From: Devosia sp.
GTDB taxonomy: Bacteria; Pseudomonadota; Alphaproteobacteria; Rhizobiales; Devosiaceae
Length of the DNA: 8,635 bases
Assembly: GCA_011322005.1 (NCBI GenBank)
Contig: DROE01000293.1
Location: forward strand, 1-8,635
Direction of reading: 5' to 3'
Part shown: piece after piece, positions 1-5,753 of the stretch
How the letters are laid out: the number at the start of each line of letters is the position of its first letter
Position numbering within the stretch: the stretch's first letter is position 1
Translations under genes and position numbers: made by a program
Notes under the pieces: model-generated
The model's database searches: none
Told to the model about the DNA's origin: nothing
Seen by the model: the letters and a program-made list of their open reading frames with translations, nothing else

Positions 1-10
1 AGTTTGTTCG

Positions 11-213
11 CATAACAGGGGCAAACATGCGGGAAACCGTGTGGTTTTCAAATGTTTGCAACGCATCAGGCGGGCAAATTGGCCACATCCCTTTGGACGC
101 TGAAACCGCTTCAATCCGGCGTGCGGAAAAGGTCTCAAGGGTGTATATACACGCTTTCGCCCTTTTCCTTGCATATTCTTGCGGTTTCAAGCGCGTGTTT
201 GACCCTGTTTATG
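11..213. repeat. Large imperfect inverted repeat, possible small palindromic intergenic element
   Basis: The two ends of this gene-free stretch are inverted copies of each other. Positions 11-39 match the reverse complement of about 181-213: CATAA, CAGGG, CAAACA, GCG and GAAACCG occur in the same order in both. I count about 26 matches over 33 aligned columns, with short gaps. Inside lie two more inverted pairs, GGAAAAGG (125-132) with CCTTTTCC (161-168), and a central perfect palindrome at 141-152. The layout is that of a short non-coding palindromic element, like the intergenic mosaic elements or MITEs known from rhizobia, but I do not recognise a named family. No target-site duplication is visible next to positions 11 and 213. 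The right end stops 10 bp short of the HD gene's stop codon, so an HD transcript could carry it as its 3' end. It could instead be a structured RNA or a regulatory region for a gene left of the window. Confidence 0.6.
141..152. promoter_or_regulatory. Perfect 12-bp palindrome GTGTATATACAC
   Basis: The sequence GTGTATATACAC is a perfect palindrome and sits exactly at the centre (146.5) of the flanking GGAAAAGG/CCTTTTCC inverted pair at 125-132 and 161-168. It could be a dimer operator or the tip of a cruciform or hairpin. No promoter elements were recognised around it, so the regulatory role is inference. Confidence 0.35.
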
Positions 214-223
214 AGTCCGTGAC

Positions 224-838
224 CTAGCCGGTAACTTTGGCTGATACCTTCTCGAAGATTTTGTTGAAGCGCTGCTGGGCCTCATGGGTTGGCCAGGGCC
301 GGATAAGGCGGTCAAATCCGTCAAGATCAAACTCGGGCAGCAAGGGATCGCCGAACAGACGTCTGGCTTCGTCCGCCTCAAACCCGGCCAGATGAATGGC
401 TTCAAAATAGGCGGCCTGCTTGTCGGCTTTCTTGATTGCGCGCATCAGTTTTACGGGCCGGGAGGCACTCAGCGAGAAACGCAAATGGATGGCTTCAAGA
501 ATACGTTCTTCAATATCCTTGTAATTTCCCCCCATGGCCGCCTTGAAAGGAGAGATGATGTCTCCCATCACATATTCAGGCGCATCGTGGAGCAGGGCGT
601 AAAGCTGCTCATCGGGTTTGGCAGTGGCCGAACTAGCGTTAAAAACCTCCAGAACCAGGATGGAATGCTGGGCCACCGAAAACGGATAGTCCCCGATGGT
701 CTGGCCGTTCCAGCGGGAGACACGGGCCAGTCCATGGGCAATGTCACCAATTTCCACATCCAGCGGCGAAGGATTGAGCAGGTCCAGCCTGCGGCCCGAA
801 AGCATGCGCTGCCACGCCCTGTTTGTCGTCCGCGCCAT
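224..838 (-). CDS. HD-domain phosphohydrolase (YfbR-like family)
   Basis: A 204-aa cytoplasmic protein of the HD metal-dependent phosphohydrolase superfamily. Visible residues are Arg42-Trp43, His58 (in VAQHS), the HD doublet His84-Asp85 in ALLHDAPE, Glu88, and a late Asp139 in KKADKQ. These are spaced as in YfbR-type 5'-deoxynucleotidases. The exact substrate is not shown by sequence; a nucleotide monophosphate is the family-based guess. The start is ATG at 838, with only a weak AGG-type ribosome site upstream; length is normal for the family. The gene lies 33 bp downstream of ygfZ on the same strand, so the two are probably cotranscribed. No clear terminator follows, but the inverted repeat ending at 213 starts 10 bp past the stop codon. 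Confidence 0.85.
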   Translation of the reverse strand: MARTTNRAWQRMLSGRRLDLLNPSPLDVEIGDIAHGLARVSRWNGQTIGDYPFSVAQHSILVLEVFNASSATAKPDEQLYALLHDAPEYVMGDIISPFKAAMGGNYKDIEERILEAIHLRFSLSASRPVKLMRAIKKADKQAAYFEAIHLAGFEADEARRLFGDPLLPEFDLDGFDRLIRPWPTHEAQQRFNKIFEKVSAKVTG

Positions 839-871
839 CTGAGCCGCCTGTACTGGTTTTGCTGAACGAAT

Positions 872-1702
872 TCAGGTTTTGCCCGAATCTCCAAAATCGT
901 AACTTGCCCAGCGCGGAACGGCAAGTTTGACCGGCTTGGAGTTCAGTGTTGCCTCGCTATCCGGTCTCAGACGGTCGAGGCGCAATATGCCGATGGCCTG
1001 CCCGCCGACAACCGCGCCGATTTGGCCAACGCTTTTCCCTTCGGCCATTATCTCGTGTTCGGGACCGGGGACGGCTCCAGAAATGATAACCGGCCGCCGT
1101 CTGGCGGTGCCCCGGTGGCGCATGCGAGAGACAACCTCCTGACCCACATAACACCCCTTTTTGAAGTCAATACCCCCCAGCAGATCCATGCCGATATCAT
1201 GGGGAAACAAAGTTTCACTCTCAAAATCTGCGCCCAATTCTACAACGCCTGCCGCAACGCGCCTGGTGGTGAAAGCGTTTGAATTTGCACCCCATCCCTT
1301 TGCGGCATCCTGTTTCGAAATGACACGAAAGCCCAGCCCCCCGGTGCGCGGGTCGGCGTGGACAATTGCGTTTTCAAGGTTTGGCTCGTCTTTGGACCAG
1401 CCCACGCTGTGGGTGCCGGAAAGGTCGGAAATCTCAGCATCGGCGCGCAGCTTGTACATGCGCATACGTTTGAAGAAGTTTGGAGCAATCCCCGCATCCA
1501 CATCCAGCCAGAAGGCACCATCCTGCCAGCCCAACAGGCCTTCGGCGACAATTTTGCCCTGCGGCGTAAGCAACGCCCACCAGTGAGCAGCAAAGCCTGG
1601 CTCGGCAACGACCGTGCCGGTCAGTACATCGCGCAAGAGCTTTTGTGCATCCGGCCCCTCAAATTTGAAGGGAACACGGCCCGGCCGTAAAATGATGTTC
1701 AA
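872..1702 (-). CDS. ygfZ: Folate-binding Fe-S cluster maturation protein YgfZ (GcvT/CAF17 family)
   Basis: A 276-aa protein of the YgfZ/CAF17 (COG0354) family, related to the GcvT aminomethyltransferase fold. Family members bind tetrahydrofolate and help assemble or repair Fe-S clusters in certain enzymes, such as the tRNA methylthiotransferase MiaB in E. coli. The signature is present at residues 182-189, KGCYVGQE, with the conserved Cys184; the N-terminal LLTPQGK stretch (44-50) is also typical. The start appears to be a TTG at 1702, with AAGG nine bases upstream. An ATG at 1710 is out of frame and hits a stop after three codons. The gene is divergent from the dihydroorotase gene across 94 bp and probably leads a two-gene operon with the HD hydrolase. 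Confidence 0.92.
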   Translation of the reverse strand: MNIILRPGRVPFKFEGPDAQKLLRDVLTGTVVAEPGFAAHWWALLTPQGKIVAEGLLGWQDGAFWLDVDAGIAPNFFKRMRMYKLRADAEISDLSGTHSVGWSKDEPNLENAIVHADPRTGGLGFRVISKQDAAKGWGANSNAFTTRRVAAGVVELGADFESETLFPHDIGMDLLGGIDFKKGCYVGQEVVSRMRHRGTARRRPVIISGAVPGPEHEIMAEGKSVGQIGAVVGGQAIGILRLDRLRPDSEATLNSKPVKLAVPRWASYDFGDSGKT

Positions 1703-1796
1703 AACTGCATGCCTTGTTGCTGTTTTCGCCGTGCGAACCTATTGCTTGTCACCATCGCGCTCCACTTGGTTCTTGTTCGAAGGGCTTGTCCAGAAG
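1703..1796. promoter_or_regulatory. Divergent intergenic region between ygfZ and pyrC
   Basis: This 94-bp gap must hold the start signals for both divergent genes. I could not find a convincing -35/-10 pair on either strand. The only clear elements are AAGG before the TTG start of ygfZ, and GAAGGG (1779-1784), 12 bases before the pyrC ATG, as a distant, weak ribosome site. Confidence 0.3.
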
Positions 1797-3107
1797 ATGG
1801 CTTTGTTTGACCTGATTTTCAAGAACGCAACTCTTGTCAACCATCAGGGCGTGTTTGACGCCGACCTGGCGGTGCGCGACGGCAGGATTGCGGATATTGG
1901 TGGGATAGCAAACGAGGCGAACGAAATCATTGATTGCACGGGCCTGCATATATTGCCCGGCGTGATTGACACTCAGGTCCACTTCCGCGAACCCGGTGCC
2001 GAGCACAAGGAGGATTTGTGCTCCGGCTCGCTCTCCGCCGTCATGGGTGGCGTTACCGGCGTTTTTGAAATGCCAAACACCCACCCGCTGACGGTGAGCA
2101 AAGAGGCTTTTGACGATAAAATCAGCCGCGCCACCGGGCGCATGCACTGCGACTTTGCCTTTTATGTGGGGGGCACCCACGAAAATGTTGACCAGCTCGG
2201 CGTGCTGGAAAAACTGCCCGGATGCGCCGGGGTGAAGGTGTTTATGGGCTCGTCCACCGGCTCGCTGCTGGTTGCCGATGATGAAGGGGTCGCCGCAATC
2301 CTTGATGCCGTCAGCCGCCGCGCCGCCTTCCACTCCGAGGACGAGTACCGCCTTGAAGAGAGAAAGCACCTGCGCGTTGAGGGAGACCCTGGCTCGCACC
2401 CGGTGTGGCGCGACGCCGAGGCAGCGTTGATATCGACAAGGAGACTGGTCAGCCTTGCCCGGGCGGCGGAAAAACGCATCCATGTGCTCCATGTCTCCAC
2501 CGCAGATGAGATGGAGTTTCTTGCCGGGCACAAGGATGTTGCCAGCGTCGAGGTGACGCCCCATCACCTGACCCTTGACGACAGCGACTACCAAACTCAA
2601 GGCACATTGGTGCAGATGAACCCGCCGGTACGCGGCCTTGCCCACCAGCAAGGCATCTGGCGCGGTGTTGAGAACAGCGTTGCCGACATTCTGGGCTCCG
2701 ACCATGCCCCCCACACGTTGGAAGAAAAGGCGCAGGCCTATCCCAAATCGCCTTCGGGCATGACCGGTGTGCAAACGCTGGTGCCCGTCATGCTTGACCA
2801 TGTGAACAACGGGCGCCTCAGCCTGCAAAGATTTGTCGACATGACCAGCGCCGGACCAAACCGCCTGTTTGGACTGGTGGGCAAGGGCCGTCTCGCTGTT
2901 GGTTATGATGCAGACCTTACGATTGTCGACTTGAAGCGTACGAAGACCATCACCAACAACTGGATTGCTTCAAAAGCGGGCTGGACGCCCTATCACGGCA
3001 AGAAGGTTACCGGCTGGCCCGTTGGCACATTCGTGCGCGGCAACAAGGTGATGTGGGAGGGGGAACTGGTCGAAAAGTCTCTCGGCCAGGCAATGATATT
3101 TGTCTGA
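1797..3107 (+). CDS. pyrC: Dihydroorotase (class-I-like amidohydrolase, PyrC/AllB family)
   Basis: A 436-aa amidohydrolase of COG0044, most like dihydroorotase, which closes carbamoyl-aspartate to dihydroorotate in pyrimidine synthesis. Landmarks are DTQVHFREPG (58-67), EMPNT (91-95), Lys147 in GVKVFMGSS (possible carboxylated metal-bridging lysine), His179 (FHSEDE), His232 (HVLHVST), MNPPVRG (274-280), and Asp302 in GSDHAPHT. Odd point: the first His of the usual HxH metal motif is Gln60, leaving only His62. As I recall, some Bacteroidetes enzymes annotated as dihydroorotase have the same change. A related cyclic amidase is therefore possible. The ATG at 1797 fits the family N-terminus (MALFDLIFKNATLV). 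An upstream in-frame ATG at 1614 would run through ygfZ. No pyrB or other pyr gene lies nearby. The gene converges with the next one, 11 bp apart. Confidence 0.85.
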   Translation: MALFDLIFKNATLVNHQGVFDADLAVRDGRIADIGGIANEANEIIDCTGLHILPGVIDTQVHFREPGAEHKEDLCSGSLSAVMGGVTGVFEMPNTHPLTVSKEAFDDKISRATGRMHCDFAFYVGGTHENVDQLGVLEKLPGCAGVKVFMGSSTGSLLVADDEGVAAILDAVSRRAAFHSEDEYRLEERKHLRVEGDPGSHPVWRDAEAALISTRRLVSLARAAEKRIHVLHVSTADEMEFLAGHKDVASVEVTPHHLTLDDSDYQTQGTLVQMNPPVRGLAHQQGIWRGVENSVADILGSDHAPHTLEEKAQAYPKSPSGMTGVQTLVPVMLDHVNNGRLSLQRFVDMTSAGPNRLFGLVGKGRLAVGYDADLTIVDLKRTKTITNNWIASKAGWTPYHGKKVTGWPVGTFVRGNKVMWEGELVEKSLGQAMIFV

Positions 3108-3118
3108 ATGGCCGCTGG

Positions 3119-3379
3119 CTACTGGATAGAGCGCTCCAGCGTATATTCACCTCGCTCCACACGATTGGAAATGTCGGCAATCAAATTTGCAGTGGCATCC
3201 TCGCCGTAAAGGCCAACCAGAGTCGCAAGGGCTGCAAACAGAGCGGCATGGGACAGCGTTTCTCCATCAATGCCATCTGCTTCGGCACTGTTCCACGCCT
3301 CGGCAATATACTCAAGAGCGATCTGGCGCCGTTTGGTCTCTGCGGACAAATTTCCGGTTATGTGGAGTGTCGAATGCAT
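3119..3379 (-). CDS. Small helical protein of unknown function
   Basis: An 86-aa soluble protein with no signal peptide or membrane segment. The sequence looks wholly alpha-helical and acidic, with a central stretch IALEYIAEAWNSAEADGI, then LSHAALFAALATLVGLYGE, and the end RGEYTL. From memory this pattern resembles short hypothetical proteins of Hyphomicrobiales; I know no function. ATG at 3379 is chosen because it starts a compact domain and has AGGG just upstream, though with only three bases of spacing. A TTG at 3394 would add five residues. The gene runs tail to tail with pyrC, with no terminator stem visible in the 11-bp gap. Its 105-bp upstream region holds three TGGGAA repeats (seen on the plus strand). 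Confidence 0.6.
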   Translation of the reverse strand: MHSTLHITGNLSAETKRRQIALEYIAEAWNSAEADGIDGETLSHAALFAALATLVGLYGEDATANLIADISNRVERGEYTLERSIQ

Positions 3380-3484
3380 GAACCCTGCTCGCAACTGCTT
3401 GGGTCCCAGTTAGCACAGCCAATTGGGAACAGGGCCTGGGAAGTTACGGAACGGTTAATCGAACCTATGGGAATATACTTAATT

Positions 3485-3877
3485 CTACTCCGCATAACGC
3501 GAGTGGATTTCCCGGCTTAGTTCGTCAGCCTCCACAAGAAGGCGGCTCTGCGCCACACGAGCGGCTTCCGTGCATTCGCGATAGAGCCGCGCATAGGCCT
3601 TGTAGCCCTCGTTGAACGAGCCGATAAGGCGCTGGCGCCGATCATCTGAGGGCTGGTCCAGATCAATCAGTTCGGCTGCATGCAACCGCCAGTCCTGCTG
3701 TTCAAAACCGCACAGGGGCTGGAGAAAATAGAGACTTCCGATCAGTTGGAGCAGGCGCTGCATCTTAGGCTGGTAAACCGGGTCGACCGCAAGTGCCGGT
3801 TGGACGGAAACACCGAGTGTTGCCGCAAGCAGACATGCGCCCACCCTGACCGAAATTCGCTGGCGCACGCGCTTCAC
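3485..3877 (-). CDS. TIGR02301 (DUF2385) family secreted protein
   Basis: A 130-aa protein that matches my memory of the alphaproteobacterial TIGR02301/DUF2385 family, whose function is unknown. Residues 1-30 form a Sec signal peptide: a basic start (MKRVRQR), a hydrophobic core, and a probable cut after ALA. The mature protein is about 100 aa and likely periplasmic. The family core is LLQLIGSLYFLQPLCG (42-57), then RRQRLIGSFNEGYKAY (80-95) and YRECTEAA (99-106). Cys56 and Cys102 are the only mature cysteines and could form a disulfide. The start is a GTG at 3877 with no strong ribosome site; other in-frame GTG codons (residues 4 and 12) would shorten the signal peptide. It follows the DUF3179 gene by 147 bp, with stem-loops between, so it is probably transcribed separately. 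Confidence 0.8.
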   Translation of the reverse strand: MKRVRQRISVRVGACLLAATLGVSVQPALAVDPVYQPKMQRLLQLIGSLYFLQPLCGFEQQDWRLHAAELIDLDQPSDDRRQRLIGSFNEGYKAYARLYRECTEAARVAQSRLLVEADELSREIHSRYAE

Positions 3878-3989
3878 GCTTCTGACCCGAAAGTTGAATA
3901 CATCATGGCGCTACATAAGGGCCGGCGGGCACGAAATACAAGTGCCCCCGAAACGCATAATGTTCGGGAGCAAATGTTTGGCCGCAAAA

Positions 3990-4014
3990 TTGTAAGCCCC
4001 ACATCGGAGGGGGC
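3990..4014 (-). terminator. Probable Rho-independent terminator of the DUF3179 gene
   Basis: Read on the minus strand, GCCCC (4014-4010) pairs with GGGGC (4000-3996) around a 9-base loop and is followed by TTACAATTTT, an interrupted T tract. It lies 10 bp past the DUF3179 stop codon, where a terminator would be expected. Two further 6-bp stems follow at 3947-3968 and 3927-3947, but neither has a T run. Confidence 0.5.
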
Positions 4015-4024
4015 AGGACCGGCC

Positions 4025-5026
4025 CTAGTTCTGCGCAAGCTGTATGATTTCCAGATCAGGAAGGTACGAGCGGGCAGAGAACGCAAACGTCACCAGATAA
4101 ACAACCAACTCGGGCTCTTCCGTGTCAGTACGGTAGACTTCGATGTTACCCACGTCCCGGCCATCGGAAATCCGGCGCTGGTCGAGGGCGGATGCTTGCC
4201 CCGCCGACCAGCGGAATTCGAGGTTGTCAATCGTGAACGGCGCGTTTTGCTCCAGATAGGGCAGGGTGACCGCGATGGAATCGTCAATGCCTTCGACCAG
4301 GTTCGCATCGACCAGCGCGACCCGCATCATTGGCTCGACATCTTCGGGCAGCTTGCCGTCGAAAAGGAACGGAAACGGTGTGCTGTCATAATTGACATAA
4401 GGGTTTATGCCCGCCGAGCGCGCGCGGCTGGGGTCAGCCAGAAGCACTTCGCCATCCGGAAAACGTTCCAGAAAGACATCAAAACTGATGAGGAACGAGG
4501 GCAGGGGCCGTAGTTTTTCACCGGCCCGTGTGCCCACAACGGCTTCACCATTATACTGCTGCCACCAGTTCTGTTCCTTGCGGTCGTACATCAACAGATT
4601 GGAAAACCTCAGCATGCCGGTAGTGCCAAAAGTCACCGGTTCGCCGTCGAGCGTGCGTTCAAACACCAGCGATGTGTTGCACAAGGGGCAGAAAGTAACA
4701 GCAACAGGCAGGCCGCCCACGGTATCGTTGACGATTTCATGCCACATCAGATAGCGCAACGGATAGGCGCGTGTAACGCCATTGTTGGAAAAGGCAACAA
4801 CCGGCTCATTGCCGGGGATTGTGGTTTCGTCAGCCGCAGGCTGGAATCTGGGCTCGTCGATAGCAGGAATCTGATCCGGTCCGATAATATTGCGGATTTC
4901 GCTCATATCTATGACAAATTTGCTGACATCAGTTTCCCATCCGCCGGTCGGTTTGCCCAATTCCTGAGCATTTGCAGCCCCAGAATAAAAAAATACGGCC
5001 GCAATCAGCCATAAAAATCTTTGCAT
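4025..5026 (-). CDS. Exported DUF3179 domain protein
   Basis: A 333-aa protein of the DUF3179 family, function unknown. Residues 1-20 are a Sec signal peptide with probable cleavage after ANA, giving a mature periplasmic protein of about 313 aa. Family signatures in order are AYPLRYLMWHEIVND (87-101), VTFCPLCNTSLVFER (110-124), FGTTGMLRFSNLLMYDR (133-149) and NWWQQYNGEAVVG (153-165). The CPLC pair (Cys113, Cys116) plus His96 could bind a metal or be redox-active; this is inference. The ATG at 5026 has a good ribosome site, GGGAG, seven bases upstream. That site forms one arm of a perfect 6-bp hairpin (5034-5050), so translation may be controlled. The gene stands alone on its strand, with gaps of 140 and 147 bp. 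Confidence 0.88.
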   Translation of the reverse strand: MQRFLWLIAAVFFYSGAANAQELGKPTGGWETDVSKFVIDMSEIRNIIGPDQIPAIDEPRFQPAADETTIPGNEPVVAFSNNGVTRAYPLRYLMWHEIVNDTVGGLPVAVTFCPLCNTSLVFERTLDGEPVTFGTTGMLRFSNLLMYDRKEQNWWQQYNGEAVVGTRAGEKLRPLPSFLISFDVFLERFPDGEVLLADPSRARSAGINPYVNYDSTPFPFLFDGKLPEDVEPMMRVALVDANLVEGIDDSIAVTLPYLEQNAPFTIDNLEFRWSAGQASALDQRRISDGRDVGNIEVYRTDTEEPELVVYLVTFAFSARSYLPDLEIIQLAQN

Positions 5027-5033
5027 AGCTTTT

Positions 5034-5050
5034 CTCCCATTTGGTGGGAG
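5034..5050 (-). promoter_or_regulatory. Hairpin covering the ribosome binding site of the DUF3179 gene
   Basis: On the minus strand CTCCCA (5050-5045) and TGGGAG (5039-5034) form a perfect 6-bp stem around a 5-base loop. The 3' arm contains GGGAG, the ribosome binding site seven bases before the ATG. In the mRNA the stem would hide this site. Whether this controls expression is inference. Confidence 0.5.
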
Positions 5051-5086
5051 CAGATTTGCATTTATTTGCGCTTAAGCCAATTCAAG

Positions 5087-5104
5087 GGTGTTCACACCAT
5101 GGTG
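5087..5104. promoter_or_regulatory. Overlapping palindromes upstream of the DUF3179 gene
   Basis: GGTGT-TC-ACACC (5087-5098) is an inverted repeat with a two-base centre, and CACCATGGTG (5095-5104) is a perfect palindrome overlapping it. The pattern is GGTG, CACC, GGTG, so the middle block can pair with either side. It is next to a weak -35-like TTGAAT (minus strand, 5085-5080), but no -10 at proper spacing was found. A repressor operator is plausible. Confidence 0.3.
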
Positions 5105-5166
5105 AGAGATGGCTCTTCTTTGGATTGACTTGCCGTGATTGCGGGGTCGATCCCACATGATTTTTT

Positions 5167-5649
5167 TTAATCAAACAGGGCGTCGATCGCCGCCTGTGCG
5201 TCCTTGCATCCCGCCTCGACCAGTGCCGCCGGTCCTGAAATCAGTGCTGAGAGCCGGTCACGCTGCACCTTGATATCATGAATCTGTGCCAGCGAGGGCG
5301 CATCCGAGAGCTGGTGGTCCAGAATAAGTTCGATGAGCAGGTTGTTGATGTCTTCAAACTCGTGACGTTTGGCACAATCAAGCGCCCGATAGGAAGCAAG
5401 AACCACTTCCGAACCCGCAAAGCCGGATTGCGAAAAATGCGTTTCATAGTCAACCGGCTTCCAGTCGTCGAGAACATCGGGGGGCATGGAGCCATCGGCA
5501 ACCATCTCCCCGAGCATGATATATTCATTGAACAGGTTCAGGAAATCGGTGGCGAGCCCGGTTTTTGGATTGACGTTTGCCGCCCGCATTGCCGCTTCAT
5601 CAGGAGCAACCACCCAATCATCGCATAGTTTTGTATTGTTTACTGTCAT
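5167..5649 (-). CDS. Conserved-looking hypothetical protein, 160 aa
   Basis: A soluble, acidic, mainly helical protein with no signal peptide or membrane segment. I do not recognise a named domain. The block NVNPKTGLATDFLNLFNEYIML (26-46) and the following WKPVDYETHFSQSGF (63-77) resemble hypothetical proteins of Hyphomicrobiales as I recall them. The C-terminal third (IKVQRDRLSALISGPAALVE) could form an amphipathic helix. ATG at 5649 is chosen; a TTG at 5727 would add 26 residues of low-complexity sequence unlike the rest. No clear ribosome site precedes the ATG. The gene is divergent from the SRAP remnant. Its stop codon is followed on its own strand by a run of A, not T, and no terminator stem is clear. 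Confidence 0.7.
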   Translation of the reverse strand: MTVNNTKLCDDWVVAPDEAAMRAANVNPKTGLATDFLNLFNEYIMLGEMVADGSMPPDVLDDWKPVDYETHFSQSGFAGSEVVLASYRALDCAKRHEFEDINNLLIELILDHQLSDAPSLAQIHDIKVQRDRLSALISGPAALVEAGCKDAQAAIDALFD

Positions 5650-5741
5650 ACTGTCGGTTTTAGTAGACCCTGTTTTGTTTCCCGGTGAATATTGACATAA
5701 GTAATTGCCCCGGGGTCGAACTGCCAACGGTCATAACCTAT

Positions 5742-5746
5742 GGAGG
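5742..5746 (+). promoter_or_regulatory. Strong ribosome binding site GGAGG before the SRAP remnant
   Basis: GGAGG lies seven bases before the TTG codon that opens the CGRF reading frame. It is the strongest such site in the window and decides the TTG start of the remnant. Its survival suggests the gene was lost recently or that the short product is still made. Confidence 0.6.
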
Positions 5747-5753
5747 AATTCAC

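Noticed and set aside
27..227. Plus-strand open frame of 66 codons at the left edge
   Set aside because: It crosses the whole inverted-repeat element, has no ribosome site and its product resembles no family; it is best read as chance in non-coding DNA.
1614..1796. Upstream in-frame extension of the dihydroorotase
   Set aside because: It would overlap the start of ygfZ on the other strand, and the family N-terminus begins at the ATG at 1797.
1749..2828. Long minus-strand open frame (359 codons) opposite pyrC
   Set aside because: It lies antisense to a clear dihydroorotase, has biased His/Ala/Gly composition and no recognisable domain.
3444..3458. TTAC-N7-TTAA as a CtrA binding site
   Set aside because: One half-site departs from TTAA, and the site has no clear promoter around it; a match this loose is common by chance.
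3449..3464. GAAC...GAAC as an alphaproteobacterial LexA box
   Set aside because: The spacing is eight bases, whereas the known box needs seven (GAAC-N7-GAAC).
3971..3980. CAAATGTTTG shared with 49-58, as a second copy of the left-edge element
   Set aside because: A 10-base repeat is expected by chance in 8.6 kb, and the flanking sequence does not align.
5692..5697. TTGACA as the -35 box of a promoter for the SRAP remnant
   Set aside because: At 17-base spacing the sequence is GTCGAA, not a -10 box, and no shifted alternative fits.
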